Shown: positions 1 through 11,767, numbered from the stretch's first letter. The stretch: DNA of 64,000 bases from Pectobacterium parmentieri (GCF_001742145.1 NZ_CP015749.1:186001-250000); one strand, 5' to 3'. Numbers and translations: made by a program. The notes: a model not told the origin generated them from the sequence alone.

Positions 1-1
1 G

Positions 2-871
2 GTTCAGCAGGCATGGGGACAGATGGTGGCGCGCTACGGCCAGCCATCCCATTTGCAACACCGCGAAGGGCGTGGGTTCGCCGTCATTGCCTATGGCAAG
101 CTTGGTGGTTGGGAGTTGGGCTATAGCTCCGATCTCGATCTGGTATTCCTACTGGATTGCCCGTCGGACGTGATGACGGAGGGGGAACGCAGTATTGATG
201 GTCGCCAGTTTTACCTTCGCCTCGCACAGCGTGTAATGCACCTGTTTAGTACTCGGACGTCATCAGGTATTTTGTATGAAGTAGATGCCCGACTGCGACC
301 ATCGGGTGCGGCAGGTATGTTGGTGAGCACGGTGGAAGCGTTTGATGATTATCAGCGCAATGAGGCGTGGACGTGGGAACACCAGGCGCTGGTGCGCGCG
401 CGTATGGTGTACGGCGAAAGCGGCGTGCAGCAGACCTTTGAGTCTATTCGCCGCCGCATTCTCTGTGCAGAGCGTGACGCGGACACTCTGCGCACCGAAG
501 TGCGCGAAATGCGCGAAAAAATGCGTCAGCATCTGGCGAACAAAGATAAAACGCTTTTTGACATCAAAACGGATGCGGGCGGTATTACAGATATCGAATT
601 TATCGCTCAGTATTTGGTGCTGCGCTACGCCGCACAGGAGCCGCGTTTGACCCGTTGGTCAGACAATGTACGAATTCTGGAACTGATGGCGCAGTATGGC
701 GTGATGGAAGAGAGCGAAGCCAATGCGCTCAAGCTGGCCTATGTCACGATGCGCAATGAGCTGCACCATCTGGCTTTGCAGGAACTGTCTGGTCGTGTCA
801 GCCAGGAGCGGTTTGTTGCGGAGCGGGAGCAGGTGCTGGTGAGTTGGAATAAATGGCTGGTGGGAGCGTAA
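2..871 (+). CDS. glnE: Glutamate-ammonia-ligase adenylyltransferase, C-terminal part (5' truncated by window)
   Basis: Bifunctional enzyme that adenylylates and deadenylylates glutamine synthetase in response to PII, so setting nitrogen assimilation. Only the last 290 residues or so are present; the frame is open back to base 2 with no start, so the gene begins outside the window. The visible part is the C-terminal adenylyl-transferase half: a nucleotidyltransferase signature [18 protein letters not shown] near the window start, then [18 protein letters not shown] and GGITDIEFI, ending in the helical domain typical of the family. It reads towards hldE, the order found in E. coli. No defect is visible in the part present. 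Confidence 0.96.
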   Translation, partial: VQQAWGQMVARYGQPSHLQHREGRGFAVIAYGKLGGWELGYSSDLDLVFLLDCPSDVMTEGERSIDGRQFYLRLAQRVMHLFSTRTSSGILYEVDARLRPSGAAGMLVSTVEAFDDYQRNEAWTWEHQALVRARMVYGESGVQQTFESIRRRILCAERDADTLRTEVREMREKMRQHLANKDKTLFDIKTDAGGITDIEFIAQYLVLRYAAQEPRLTRWSDNVRILELMAQYGVMEESEANALKLAYVTMRNELHHLALQELSGRVSQERFVAEREQVLVSWNKWLVGA

Positions 872-883
872 GTTCCTCCACCC

Positions 884-1013
884 GTCATACTTCAAGCTGC
901 ATGTGCGTTGGCTTTGTTACTCGGCCAACTTATGGCCTTGCCCTAAAGGGTCAACGCAGGGCGTTGTTCAAAACGCTAACGTTTTGTCCTGCAACTCGAA
1001 TTATTTAGGGTAT
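884..1013 (+). repeat. Dispersed intergenic element, copy A
   Basis: A 130-bp stretch between glnE and hldE opens with GTCATACTTCAAGCTGCATG and closes with AATTATTTAGGGTAT. The same two ends bound copies at 10202-10323 (inverted) and 42684-42860, and a single end occurs at 21182-21203. The ends are conserved and the middles differ. It does not encode a credible protein. I regard it as a non-autonomous dispersed repeat; its class is not established from the sequence alone. Confidence 0.7.
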
Positions 1014-1126
1014 CTCTATATGGCACAAAATGTGCCGTGCGGTTTAGAGCCGCGCAGCAGTGGCGTGTATGATACGTGCCTATGATATTATTACGCGCAT
1101 TATGCGAAATAAGCCTGGAGTAGAGG

Positions 1127-2563
1127 ATGAAAGTGACGCTGCCTGATTTCCGTCAAGCGAGTGTGTTAGTGGTGGGTGATGTCATGCTGGACCGTTACTG
1201 GTATGGCCCGACCAGCCGAATTTCACCAGAGGCACCGGTGCCTGTGGTCAAAGTTGATACGATCGAAGAGCGCCCGGGTGGGGCGGCGAACGTTGCAATG
1301 AACATCGCGGCGTTGGGAGCTGGTTCGCGTCTGGTAGGGTTAACGGGAATTGACGATGCTGCACGCGCGCTGAATGCCAAACTGGGTGAAGTGAATGTGA
1401 AGTGTGACTTTGTTCCTGTTCCTACGCATCCAACGATCACCAAGCTTCGCGTACTGTCTCGTAATCAGCAGTTGATCCGGTTGGATTTCGAAGAGGGCTT
1501 TGAGGGGATCGATCCTCAACCTATTATCGAGCGTATTCAACAGGCTCTGCCAAACATTGGCGTGTTGGTGCTGTCTGACTATGCGAAAGGCGTATTAGCG
1601 CATGTGCAAACCATGATTCAGACGGCAAAATCGGCTGGCGTTCCGGTACTGATCGACCCGAAAGGCACCGATTTTTCCCGTTACCGTGGTGCGACGCTGC
1701 TAACGCCGAACCTGTCTGAGTTTGAAGCCGTCGCTGGGCGCAGTAAAACGGAAGAAGAGCTGGTCGAACGCGGTATGAAGGTGGTGGCAGATTACGATCT
1801 GTCCGCATTGCTGATCACCCGTTCCGAGCAAGGGATGACGCTGCTACAGCCGGGGAAAGCACCGCTGCATTTGCCGACGCAGGCGCAGGAAGTGTATGAC
1901 GTGACTGGTGCTGGCGATACCGTCATTGGTGTTCTGGCTGCTGCGCTGGCGGCGGGTAATCCGCTGGAAGAAGCCTGTTTCCTGGCGAATGCCGCCGCAG
2001 GCGTTGTCGTTGGCAAGCTGGGAACGTCCACGGTTACGCCGATTGAGTTGGAGAATGCTATCCGCGGTCGTGCCGAAACCGGATTTGGCGTGATGACTGA
2101 AGAACAGTTGAAACATGCCGTTGAGCTGGCGCGTCAGCGTGGCGAAAAGATTGTGATGACTAACGGCTGTTTCGATATTCTGCATGCTGGACATGTGTCT
2201 TATCTGGCAAACGCCCGCAAGCTTGGCGATCGGTTAATCGTTGCGGTAAACAGCGATGCATCCACCAAACGCTTGAAGGGACCAACTCGGCCCGTCAACC
2301 CGCTGCCGCAGCGGATGATCGTGCTAGGAGCGTTGGAAGCTATCGATTGGGTCGTGCCGTTTGAAGAAGATACACCACAGCGCCTGATTGCTAGCATCCT
2401 GCCGGATATTCTGGTGAAAGGCGGAGACTACCAGCCACATGAAATCGCCGGGAGTGAAGAGGTCTGGGCCAACGGCGGTGAAGTGAAGGTCCTGAATTTT
2501 GAGGATGGTTGCTCCACGACAAATATCATCAACACGATTAAAGCCAGTACGTCTAAATCTTAA
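1127..2563 (+). CDS. hldE: Bifunctional heptose-7-phosphate kinase / heptose-1-phosphate adenylyltransferase
   Basis: Cytosolic enzyme of ADP-L-glycero-D-manno-heptose synthesis for the lipopolysaccharide inner core. At 478 aa it has the full two-domain length. Residues 1 to about 318 are a PfkB-type kinase ([15 protein letters not shown]-terminal [11 protein letters not shown] with the catalytic Asp). Residues from about 344 are a cytidylyltransferase-like domain with [16 protein letters not shown] containing the HxGH motif. The ATG is preceded by CTGGAG at 1115-1120 and follows glnE on the same strand, separated by repeat copy A, which may weaken co-transcription. Confidence 0.97.
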   Translation: MKVTLPDFRQASVLVVGDVMLDRYWYGPTSRISPEAPVPVVKVDTIEERPGGAANVAMNIAALGAGSRLVGLTGIDDAARALNAKLGEVNVKCDFVPVPTHPTITKLRVLSRNQQLIRLDFEEGFEGIDPQPIIERIQQALPNIGVLVLSDYAKGVLAHVQTMIQTAKSAGVPVLIDPKGTDFSRYRGATLLTPNLSEFEAVAGRSKTEEELVERGMKVVADYDLSALLITRSEQGMTLLQPGKAPLHLPTQAQEVYDVTGAGDTVIGVLAAALAAGNPLEEACFLANAAAGVVVGKLGTSTVTPIELENAIRGRAETGFGVMTEEQLKHAVELARQRGEKIVMTNGCFDILHAGHVSYLANARKLGDRLIVAVNSDASTKRLKGPTRPVNPLPQRMIVLGALEAIDWVVPFEEDTPQRLIASILPDILVKGGDYQPHEIAGSEEVWANGGEVKVLNFEDGCSTTNIINTIKASTSKS

Positions 2564-2621
2564 ATGACATAAAACTGACGGCGCTCGAATTATGTGAGGC
2601 CGCTTAGTCCGCAAGCTAATG

Positions 2622-2652
2622 ATTCTCGCTCTAGCCTATTATGGGCGAGAAT
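2622..2652 (+). terminator. Possible hairpin downstream of hldE
   Basis: ATTCTCGC (2622-2629) pairs with GCGAGAAT (2645-2652), about 60 bases after the hldE stop. The sequence beyond is AT-rich but has no clean U run, so terminator function is uncertain. Confidence 0.35.
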
Positions 2653-2666
2653 TATATAAATCATGA

Positions 2667-4754
<2,088 letters not shown>

Positions 4755-4758
4755 ACGG

Positions 4759-4980
4759 ATGGAAAAAGAAGACCTGATAGACATTGCCACGATGCAGATG
4801 CCCTTTGGCAAATACAAAGGGCGTGTGCTGATTGATTTACCGGAAGAGTACCTGCTGTGGTTCTCCCGCAAGGATGAGTTTCCTCGTGGTCGCTTGGGAG
4901 AATTGATGCAAATTACGCTGGCAATCAAGATAGAGGGTCTGCAAGGGTTGGTCACGCCGCTAAAGCGAACTCGTTCCTGA
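4759..4980 (+). CDS. ypeB: DUF3820 family small protein (YpeB-like)
   Basis: A 73-aa cytosolic protein of unknown function. It closely matches what I recall of the E. coli YpeB family: MPFGKYKGR and LPEEYLLWF are the family's most conserved parts. No signal peptide or membrane segment. It starts four bases after the ligA stop and is probably translated from the same transcript; the ligA-ypeB pairing is also seen in E. coli, which suggests a link with DNA metabolism, though no function is established. Confidence 0.88.
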   Translation: MEKEDLIDIATMQMPFGKYKGRVLIDLPEEYLLWFSRKDEFPRGRLGELMQITLAIKIEGLQGLVTPLKRTRS

Positions 4981-5183
4981 CTATTCTTCTCCTGCGTAAC
5001 CATGATGAAAAAGGTCGTTTCAATGAAGTAAAACGGGTCGCTTAAGCTTCATTTTAGGAGAAACTCGGAGATGAGGTCCTGCTGGGATACCTCGCCTCGT
5101 GTACCTCGGTTCTTAAACGATTGCCATGAGTATTCAACGACGCGACCTTTTACGTTTACTGATTACTTTGTCCCTGACGCAGA

Positions 5184-5540
5184 CTATACGTAGATATTAA
5201 TCTTGTTGTCTGCTGTCGGGTTGTTAACGCCTTCTTGTTTAGCACTTTGCGTTGAAGAAGAGGAATCAGACTGTTGCTCTGATTTTTCACTCTGCAAGCG
5301 GGCTATTTGCGCCTGTAACGCTTGGATCTGCGCCTGAATTGCCTGTTGCTGCTGTTCGATCAGCTTACGCTCTTCATCACTTGCTGCACTAGAAGCCGAT
5401 TTGGTCAGCTTACTTGCCTGTTTGGTGAGTGTCTGAATCTGCTTGTTTAGCTGCGCAATCTGCTGTTCTGACGTGCTGCTGCTTTTACTGCTGCTTGCCG
5501 TTGTGGTTGATACACCAATACTGCTGATGGTATTTGACAT
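5184..5540 (-). CDS. FlxA-like coiled-coil protein
   Basis: A 118-aa protein with a Ser/Thr-rich N terminus, a long glutamine-rich heptad-like coiled coil (about residues 27-95, many QIQALQAQIARLQ-type repeats) and a polar tail. This layout fits the FlxA-like family; in E. coli flxA belongs to the flagellar sigma-28 regulon. No signal peptide. A strong SD, AGGAGGG, precedes the ATG. A GCCGATAT stretch resembling a sigma-28 -10 box lies upstream, but no good -35 is visible. It sits just downstream of an Aer-like receptor on the same strand, with a terminator between them, which fits a motility setting. Function unknown. Confidence 0.75.
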   Translation of the reverse strand: MSNTISSIGVSTTTASSSKSSSTSEQQIAQLNKQIQTLTKQASKLTKSASSAASDEERKLIEQQQQAIQAQIQALQAQIARLQSEKSEQQSDSSSSTQSAKQEGVNNPTADNKINIYV

Positions 5541-5557
5541 TTTCCCTCCTGAAAATA

Positions 5558-5603
5558 TGCCGATATACCCAAATTATTTTGGGTACAGGTCTTTATATCG
5601 GCA
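5558..5603. promoter_or_regulatory. Nested inverted repeat upstream of the FlxA-like gene
   Basis: Outer arms TGCCGATATA (5558-5567) and TATATCGGCA (5594-5603) are perfect complements and enclose a second pair, TACCCAAA (5566-5573) and TTTGGGTA (5578-5585). It lies a few bases upstream of the SD, so it would be in the leader RNA or overlap the promoter. GCCGATAT resembles a sigma-28 -10 element. The role is inferred only. Confidence 0.45.
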
Positions 5604-5704
5604 ATTTAAACACGTTCTTGCAGATGACATTGTTGGTAATGAAACATGAAAGGCTCACTTTTTTAGCAGTCAATGTAACTAAATGTGTTTTTCAGGAAAT
5701 GGGA

Positions 5705-5750
5705 GAAAAGAAAGGCGCTGGCAAGCATGTTTCCTGACTCCCTTGCCAGC
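5705..5750 (-). terminator. Rho-independent terminator of the Aer-like receptor gene
   Basis: On the minus strand GCTGGCAAG and CTTGCCAGC form a perfect 9-bp stem, followed by a pyrimidine-rich tail (GCCTTTCTTTTCT). It lies shortly after the stop of the receptor gene. Confidence 0.75.
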
Positions 5751-5772
5751 AATAATGACGAAATAACGTCAG

Positions 5773-7308
5773 TTAACTACCGTACACGTTAATTGCGCTA
5801 TTCAGTCGCTTAGCCTGAAGGTTTAGTCCTTCGGCGGCATCGGTTGATTGCGTAACCATATCGGTATTACCCTGCGTCATTTGTTCTATCTGGGCAATCG
5901 AGGTATTGATCAGGCCTAATGCAGAAGTCTGCTCATGCGTCGCATTGCTGATTTCTTTGATCATGGTGGAGACCAGGAAGACTTCATCAACGATGTCGCT
6001 GATATGTTTACCTGCGGTTTCTACCATTGTGCTGCCCTGTTTCACACTTTCAACGTTGGCATCGATCAGGGTTTTAATTTCTTTGGCCGCAGAAGCGGAG
6101 TGCTGTGCCAGATTGCGGACCTCAGCGGCTACCACGGCAAACCCTCGCCCTTGTACGCCAGCACGAGCGGCTTCAACGGCGGCATTCAGCGCGAGGATGT
6201 TGGTTTGGAAAGCAATACTGTCTATTACACCAATGATATCAACGATTTTATCGCTGGCGTTGGAAATGGAATCCATCATGCCGATGGTTTCCTTCATGAT
6301 ATTGCCACCTTTAAGCGCGGTGCCGCTGGCGGCTTCTGCCATTGTTGTCGCTTGTGCCGCGGTTTCTGCACTTTGCTGCACGGCAACGGTAATTTCCTCA
6401 ATAGCGGCAGCGGTTTGTTGCAGATTTGCTGACGTTTCTTCTGTACGACTATTCAGGTCGATATTGTTTTCCGCCAATTTACGGCTGACATTCGTGATGC
6501 CGTTAACCTGCATACTGACGTCATCGACAAGCGAATGCAGGTTCAGGCCAAACTGGTTAACTGAACGTAGCAGTAAGCCAATTTCGTCTACCCGATTAAG
6601 GTGGATATGTTTTACTTTACGGCCTGATACCACATGCTGCGCTTGTTTGAGTATCATCTTGATTGGCTGTGCAATTTGCTGCTGTAGGAACTGATCCATG
6701 ATGACGATGAGTAACAGCGTCAGCCCCAACAGCCACAGTGGATTCATGCCGCTGAAAGCAAGCAATGCGGGAATAAGCCCTACCGCCAATACCGCGATAC
6801 GTAAACGCCAGCGGACTGACAATTTCTGCAAAAGCGACAGCGGAGAGAAAAGCCCGGTGCGAACAACTAATCCTTTGTAGAATTTACGGTTGCCCGCCTG
6901 CTTTTTCTGCACGGCGCTGTACAACATTTCGGCCGCTTTGATTTCTTCGGCGCTGGGGGTGTTACGTACCGAGATATAGCCTGCCAGATGCTCTTGCTGG
7001 TAAACCGGCGTAACGTTGGCGCGGACCCAGTAATGATCGCCGTTATTGCGACGATTTTTGACTAACCCGGTCCAGCTATCGCCTTGTTTCAACGTAGACC
7101 ACATGTCGGCATAGGCTTCAACAGGCATGTCTGGATGACGAACAATATTGTGAGGCTGGTTGATGAGCTGCTCTTCAGAAAAACCGCTAACCTTAATGAA
7201 GGCCGAGTTGGCATAGGTAATGTGGCTGTGAATATTTGTCGTGGACATCAATATGGTGTCCATGTCTAACAGATACTCCTGCTGTGTGACAGGTGTATTT
7301 AATCTCAT
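5773..7308 (-). CDS. Aer-like PAS-containing methyl-accepting chemotaxis protein
   Basis: Inner-membrane receptor that would signal to CheA through CheW. Residues 10-120 form an Aer-type PAS domain (ANSAFIKVSGFSEEQL, NIVRHPDMP), which in Aer binds FAD and senses redox or oxygen. A hydrophobic stretch at about 165-210 forms the membrane anchor, with little or no periplasmic sensor domain. A HAMP-like segment follows, then the cytoplasmic signalling hairpin with QTNILALNAAVEAARAG and GFAVVAAEVRNLA. At 511 aa it matches Aer length. It lacks a C-terminal NWETF-type CheR tether, ending in NVYGS. The SD is weak. Aerotaxis is likely; the exact signal cannot be read. Confidence 0.9.
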   Translation of the reverse strand: MRLNTPVTQQEYLLDMDTILMSTTNIHSHITYANSAFIKVSGFSEEQLINQPHNIVRHPDMPVEAYADMWSTLKQGDSWTGLVKNRRNNGDHYWVRANVTPVYQQEHLAGYISVRNTPSAEEIKAAEMLYSAVQKKQAGNRKFYKGLVVRTGLFSPLSLLQKLSVRWRLRIAVLAVGLIPALLAFSGMNPLWLLGLTLLLIVIMDQFLQQQIAQPIKMILKQAQHVVSGRKVKHIHLNRVDEIGLLLRSVNQFGLNLHSLVDDVSMQVNGITNVSRKLAENNIDLNSRTEETSANLQQTAAAIEEITVAVQQSAETAAQATTMAEAASGTALKGGNIMKETIGMMDSISNASDKIVDIIGVIDSIAFQTNILALNAAVEAARAGVQGRGFAVVAAEVRNLAQHSASAAKEIKTLIDANVESVKQGSTMVETAGKHISDIVDEVFLVSTMIKEISNATHEQTSALGLINTSIAQIEQMTQGNTDMVTQSTDAAEGLNLQAKRLNSAINVYGS

Positions 7309-7509
7309 TAGGAACCCCGGCGTATGTATCCCGCTCAGTTTCCAAGTTCATCCATACCGGCTGCTTTTCTCATCCCAACTGCCTGGCTATTCCAGAGGTT
7401 GGGATGTTACAGGGCTACCGCGTGACGATACTGTGAAATCTGTCAGGCATATTGCTGTGTAAATATTCAAGTTATTCAAATAGGTATACTGAAATTTTTT
7501 GGGTGATTT

Positions 7510-7693
7510 AGAACCTACCCCATTAGGGCTATTTCATTTTCCATTTTGAACCTAGGCAGTGTTCGCACAAACGCCATTGCGTTTGAACGCCCGTTGGGCC
7601 GAATTCGCATCCGTTCAACATGCGTTACATGTTGTCTGCGCGCTGTCCGTGTCCAAATTGACTGCACCAATAACGCCTACTGGAATAGGTTCT
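7510..7693. repeat. Possible miniature inverted-repeat element
   Basis: AGAACCTACCCCATTAG at 7510-7526 is an imperfect inverted match (13 of 17) to CTACTGGAATAGGTTCT at 7677-7693. The 184-bp interval is richer in GC than its AT-rich surroundings and codes for nothing obvious. No target-site duplication is clear. It resembles a non-autonomous mobile element, but only this copy is visible here. Confidence 0.45.
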
Positions 7694-7771
7694 TACTCGC
7701 TTATATAAAGTAATGCTAGGCACTATTTATAATGAACGGACTATTAACCCTATATTGTGCGTGATGGAGAT

Positions 7772-7810
7772 TTTGTAACTATATATTTGTAACTATATGT
7801 TTGTAACAAA
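7772..7810. repeat. 14-bp tandem repeat
   Basis: TTTGTAACTATATA is followed directly by TTTGTAACTATATG and then a partial third unit TTTGTAACAAA. The units lie in an AT-rich intergenic stretch. Confidence 0.7.
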
Positions 7811-8132
7811 TATGTCATCAGTGTTAGCACGCTTTTTCAGCACGCATAAATTTATGATGAGGACGATTACCTGTCAATTGATTCATTTTATTGGCAATAA
7901 ATAATTAGAGAAAAAACGATGAAGAATAGGTGAGTAGAACATGGAATTTTTACTGGAGATGTGTTCTATATAAGCGTCGTTTCTGATTAAGAAAAATCAC
8001 TTGTTAATTTTTTTATGTTATTTTATTGCTTCAATGAAATAAAATGTTTCTGCATTGCTACTTGTTATTCTTTTTCTGCGTTTTTTCACATTCTCATTGA
8101 AGCCGAATTTATTATAGATCAAATAACGCCAT

Positions 8133-8163
8133 CCGCAGGCCGGCGAATGCCCCCGACCTGCGG
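8133..8163 (-). terminator. Hairpin just after garD
   Basis: CCGCAGG and CCTGCGG pair around a GC-rich loop about 10 bases after the garD stop. A U-rich tract precedes the stem on the minus strand rather than following it, so it may protect the mRNA end or terminate weakly. Confidence 0.45.
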
Positions 8164-8173
8164 AAAAAGATAA

Positions 8174-9748
8174 TCAGGTTACCGGTGCCGGGTTGAAAAC
8201 GGCCAAGGCGTTATGAAGTCCCCATTGATCGGACCAGGTTTTTTTCTTGTTGCTTGCGATATCCAAAATAAAATGGAAAAGCTGCCAGCCGACGTCTTCA
8301 ATCGTGGCCTCTCCGGTCGCAATCGTACCTGCATCAATGTCCATCAGATCGTGCCAGCGGTTTGCCAATGCGGTACGGGTCGCCATTTTGATTACGGGTA
8401 CAGCCAATAGGCCATAGGGCGTACCGCGGCCGGTGGTGAAAACTTGTACGGTGATACCGGAAGCAAGTTGCTGAGTACCACACACAAAGTCGCTGGCTGG
8501 CGTTGCCGCGTAAATCAGCCCGCGTTTGGTTGGGCGTTGGCCGGGGGACAGGACTTCGACGATGGCGCTGGTGCCGGATTTTGCGATGGAGCCGAGCGCT
8601 TTTTCCACCACATTCGCGAGGCCACCTTTTTTGTTGCCCGGCGATGGGTTGGCGCTACGATCGGTCTGGCCGCTGTCGAGATAGTTATCGTACCAGGCCA
8701 TTTCTTCCAGCAGACGTTTACCAACTTCTTCATTGATGGCGCGCGGTGTTAACAGATGAATGGCGTCACGCACTTCGGTTACTTCAGAAAACATGACGGT
8801 TGCGCCGCAGCGTACTAGCAGGTCGGAGGCAAAACCAACGGCTGGATTAGCGGTGACGCCAGAGAAAGCATCGCTGCCGCCACACTGCATGCCGACAACC
8901 AACTCTGATGCTGGGCAAGTCTCACGCTGACGTTTGTTCAATCGTTGCAGGTGTTTGTCGGCCATTGTCAGAATGTCATCCACCATCGATCGGAAGCCAA
9001 CATGGTGTTCATCCTGCAAGCGGACAATGCTGGTGTCATCGAGGGAGATGGCTTGTACATCTGGCGTTCCTTCCAGTAGGCGTTCCGGCTGTAATTTTTC
9101 ACAGCCCAGACCCACCACCAGTATTTCGCCACCAAAATTTGGGTTCAGTGCCAGATTGTGAATGGTGCGAATGGGAACCACTGCGGCAGGGGCATTGATT
9201 GCCACGCCACAGCCATAGAGATGATTGAGCGCGACTACGCCATCCACATTGGGATATTTGGGCAATAAATCTCGCTCGATAATTTTGACCACATAGTCAA
9301 CCACGCCCGCGACGCAGTGTACGCTGGTGGTAATGCCTAGCAGATTCTTCGTACCTACGCTGCCATCGGCGTTACGGTAACCTTCAAAGGTATAACCTTC
9401 CAGCGGGGGCAGGGTGGGGGGAATTTTGGTCGCCAGCGGCAGGGTTTCCAGCGCAGGAGCCTGAGGCAATTCGACCAGGGATTCATCAATCCAGCTTCCT
9501 TGGGCAATATCGCGCAGTGCATACCCGATAATTTCACCATAGCGGATGATGGCACCTGACTTGATGATATCAACAAGGGCAACTTTGTGTCCCTGTGGAA
9601 CATGCTCAATTAATTCCAGATTATCATTAAAACGGGTTCCGGCACGTAAGCCATTATTATTAACAACAATGGCAACATTATCAGAATCATGGACCTTAAT
9701 ATAAAGTGGCTGCTCTTGTGCAGCATTACTTTCTGATTTATCTGACAT
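8174..9748 (-). CDS. garD: Galactarate dehydratase
   Basis: Dehydrates D-galactarate to 5-dehydro-4-deoxy-D-glucarate, the entry step of galactarate use. The 524-aa product is close to the E. coli enzyme's length and carries family blocks throughout: [17 protein letters not shown] at the N terminus (SAF domain), [46 protein letters not shown] and [16 protein letters not shown]. An upstream ATG at 9781 lacks an SD; the ATG at 9748 has AAAGG upstream and was chosen. It is transcribed away from gudP. A CRP-like site and a 19-bp palindrome lie in the shared upstream region. Cytosolic, UxaA/GarD family. Confidence 0.95.
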   Translation of the reverse strand: MSDKSESNAAQEQPLYIKVHDSDNVAIVVNNNGLRAGTRFNDNLELIEHVPQGHKVALVDIIKSGAIIRYGEIIGYALRDIAQGSWIDESLVELPQAPALETLPLATKIPPTLPPLEGYTFEGYRNADGSVGTKNLLGITTSVHCVAGVVDYVVKIIERDLLPKYPNVDGVVALNHLYGCGVAINAPAAVVPIRTIHNLALNPNFGGEILVVGLGCEKLQPERLLEGTPDVQAISLDDTSIVRLQDEHHVGFRSMVDDILTMADKHLQRLNKRQRETCPASELVVGMQCGGSDAFSGVTANPAVGFASDLLVRCGATVMFSEVTEVRDAIHLLTPRAINEEVGKRLLEEMAWYDNYLDSGQTDRSANPSPGNKKGGLANVVEKALGSIAKSGTSAIVEVLSPGQRPTKRGLIYAATPASDFVCGTQQLASGITVQVFTTGRGTPYGLLAVPVIKMATRTALANRWHDLMDIDAGTIATGEATIEDVGWQLFHFILDIASNKKKTWSDQWGLHNALAVFNPAPVT

Positions 9749-9783
9749 GATGCAAGCCTTTATTATTTGTTTATTCGACATAG

Positions 9784-9802
9784 TGTGGCAACTATTGCCA
9801 CA
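9784..9802. promoter_or_regulatory. Palindrome upstream of garD, candidate operator
   Basis: TGTGGCAA, spacer CTA, TTGCCACA: perfect 8-bp arms, 36 bases upstream of the chosen garD start. Position fits an operator in the leader or promoter. The regulator is unknown; in E. coli the aldarate genes are controlled by CdaR, which is not in this window. Confidence 0.45.
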
Positions 9803-9918
9803 TCACTAACTTCATTGCTCGCTAACGAGTATACGTGAGGATCCCTTCTCGTACATTATGCAATTGACCTAAGCCAGTGCTTTTTACTTCTTATTTATCA
9901 GGCGAAAATACAATTTTT

Positions 9919-9934
9919 GGTGAGTTTGATCACA
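9919..9934. promoter_or_regulatory. CRP-like binding site
   Basis: GGTGA-GTTTGA-TCACA matches the TGTGA-N6-TCACA consensus at 9 of 10 positions. It lies about 170 bases upstream of garD and fits catabolite control of aldarate use. Confidence 0.55.
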
Positions 9935-10006
9935 TTCCGTCTGTGTGTGTTTTTTAGGATGGAAATGAAAATAAGGTAAATGAATGTAAAAAGAGAATAA
10001 CGGCAT

Positions 10007-10023
10007 TTTTCGTGAAACACCTC
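10007..10023 (+). promoter_or_regulatory. Shared block 1, gudP copy
   Basis: TTTTCGTGAAACACCTC occurs identically at 11949-11965 upstream of gudX. Exactly 63 bases after the start of each block comes a second match, AATGTTGTGCT here and AATGCTGTGCT there. This points to related control regions or common activator sites. Confidence 0.6.
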
Positions 10024-10201
10024 GCACTATATAGGGCAAGTGCACCAACATATTCTAACGGGCAATTTTAATGTTGTGCTTTTATCTAGTGAGCACCCAG
10101 CAGGTAAAAATTATAATGTTCCTGCGATTTGAAGATGTCAGCTAATTACTTTGAAGCTATATAGCCTGACTATTCGCAAAAAAATAAAAACGGGAATTTA
10201 C

Positions 10202-10323
<122 letters not shown>

Positions 10324-10341
10324 GGATATCCACTGATCTTC

Positions 10342-10358
10342 ATTCTGATAACCCTACA
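10342..10358 (+). promoter_or_regulatory. Shared block 2, gudP copy
   Basis: ATTCTGATAACCCTACA matches ATTCTGATCACCCTACA at 12148-12164 (16 of 17). A shorter relative, ATTCTGATCTACCC, lies upstream of garK at 16974-16987. Candidate binding site for a common regulator. Confidence 0.45.
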
Positions 10359-10414
10359 CCGTTATCTGTTATTTGGAATGAATGAGCGAACCGCGATTGA
10401 AGCAGGAGTTCATC

Positions 10415-11767
10415 ATGAATACAGTAAGCTCAGCAGCTGGCGCGATACAAAAGAGAACAAACGCCCGCTACTGGATTGTCGTGATGTTGTTTATTGTCAC
10501 GTCATTTAACTACGGCGACCGCGCCACATTGTCCATTGCTGGCTCTGCTATGTCCAAAGAGATTGGATTGGACGCGGTAGGGATGGGATTTATCTTCTCT
10601 GCGTTCTCCTGGGCATATGTTATTGGTCAAATACCTGGAGGCTGGCTGCTCGATCGCTTTGGCTCAAAGAAAGTCTATTTCTACAGTATCTTCACCTGGT
10701 CGATTTTTACCTTATTACAAGGCTTTGTCGATATTTTCAGCGGTGCGGGCATTGTCATTTCTCTGTTCCTCCTGCGCTTTATGGTCGGCTTGTGTGAATC
10801 ACCTTCCTTCCCGGGAAATAGTCGAATTGTGGCTGCCTGGTTCCCCGCACAAGAGCGTGGAACGGCTGTCGCGATATTCAACTCGGCACAGTACTTTGCG
10901 ACCGTGATCTTCGCTCCTATCATGGGCTGGCTGGTACACGCCGTAGGTTGGGCGCATGTGTTCTGGTTCATGGGCGGATTGGGTATCATCCTCAGCTTTG
11001 TCTGGCTTAAAGTGATCCACGATCCCAAAGATCACCCTGGCGTGAATCAGGCTGAACTGGATTATATTGAAGCGGGTGGCGCACTGATCAATATGGACGC
11101 CAAAGGGTCGAAGAAAGCGCCAGTGAAGGGTGAAAAATGGCATCAGATCAAGCAATTAATGCAGTCTCGCATGATGCTTGGTGTTTACATCGGTCAATAT
11201 TGTATTAACGCACTGACCTACTTTTTCATCACCTGGTTCCCACTTTATCTGGTTCAAGCGCGCGGCATGTCGATCCTAAAAGCGGGATTTGTCGCCTCGG
11301 TTCCTGCTATCTGCGGTTTTGTGGGAGGCGTTCTGGGCGGCATCATTTCTGATTATCTGATGCGTCGGACCAATTCACTGACCTTTGCCCGTAAAACGCC
11401 TATCGTGCTGGGTATGCTGCTTTCCATGTCGATGGTGATTTGTAACTACGTTGAAACCGAGTGGGTTGTCATTGCGGTGATGTCTGCGGCCTTCTTCGGT
11501 AAAGGTATTGGTGCGCTTGGCTGGGCAGTAATGGCCGATACCGCGCCGAAAGAAATCAGTGGGTTAAGCGGCGGGCTGTTTAACATGTTTGGTAATGCGT
11601 CTGGTATCGTGACGCCGATTGCGATTGGCTACATCATCGGCATGACCGGTTCTTTCAATGGCGGTCTGGTGTATGTCGGGATCCATGCGCTGGTTGCCAT
11701 CGTCAGCTACCTGTTCATCGTGCAAGATATTAAACGTATCGAATTGAAGCCATTCGTTAAGAATTAA
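10415..11767 (+). CDS. gudP: D-glucarate/galactarate MFS transporter
   Basis: Inner-membrane symporter of the anion:cation symporter (phthalate permease) family of MFS, importing aldarates. The 450-aa protein has 12 predicted membrane segments and is very close to E. coli GudP: RYWIVVMLFIVTSFNYGDRA, GGWLLDRFGSKKVY, ESPSFPGNSRIVAAWFP and KGIGALGWAVMADTAPKE are conserved blocks. An ATG at 10382 is in frame, but AGGAG at 10404-10408 favours the ATG at 10415. A strong terminator follows, so gudP is probably transcribed apart from gudX, unlike the gudPXD operon of E. coli. Confidence 0.95.
   Translation: MNTVSSAAGAIQKRTNARYWIVVMLFIVTSFNYGDRATLSIAGSAMSKEIGLDAVGMGFIFSAFSWAYVIGQIPGGWLLDRFGSKKVYFYSIFTWSIFTLLQGFVDIFSGAGIVISLFLLRFMVGLCESPSFPGNSRIVAAWFPAQERGTAVAIFNSAQYFATVIFAPIMGWLVHAVGWAHVFWFMGGLGIILSFVWLKVIHDPKDHPGVNQAELDYIEAGGALINMDAKGSKKAPVKGEKWHQIKQLMQSRMMLGVYIGQYCINALTYFFITWFPLYLVQARGMSILKAGFVASVPAICGFVGGVLGGIISDYLMRRTNSLTFARKTPIVLGMLLSMSMVICNYVETEWVVIAVMSAAFFGKGIGALGWAVMADTAPKEISGLSGGLFNMFGNASGIVTPIAIGYIIGMTGSFNGGLVYVGIHALVAIVSYLFIVQDIKRIELKPFVKN

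Larger units (their letters stand above)
7309..8173. other. Long intergenic region between the Aer-like receptor and garD
   Basis: About 865 bases with no credible gene. It contains the receptor's upstream region, a possible miniature element bounded by imperfect inverted repeats (7510-7693), a 14-bp tandem repeat (7772-7807), an AT-rich stretch to about 8115, and a hairpin downstream of garD (8133-8163). Both flanking genes are on the minus strand. Confidence 0.7.

Noticed and set aside
903..1085. 60-codon frame between glnE and hldE
   Set aside because: It lies mostly within dispersed element copy A and has no coding character.
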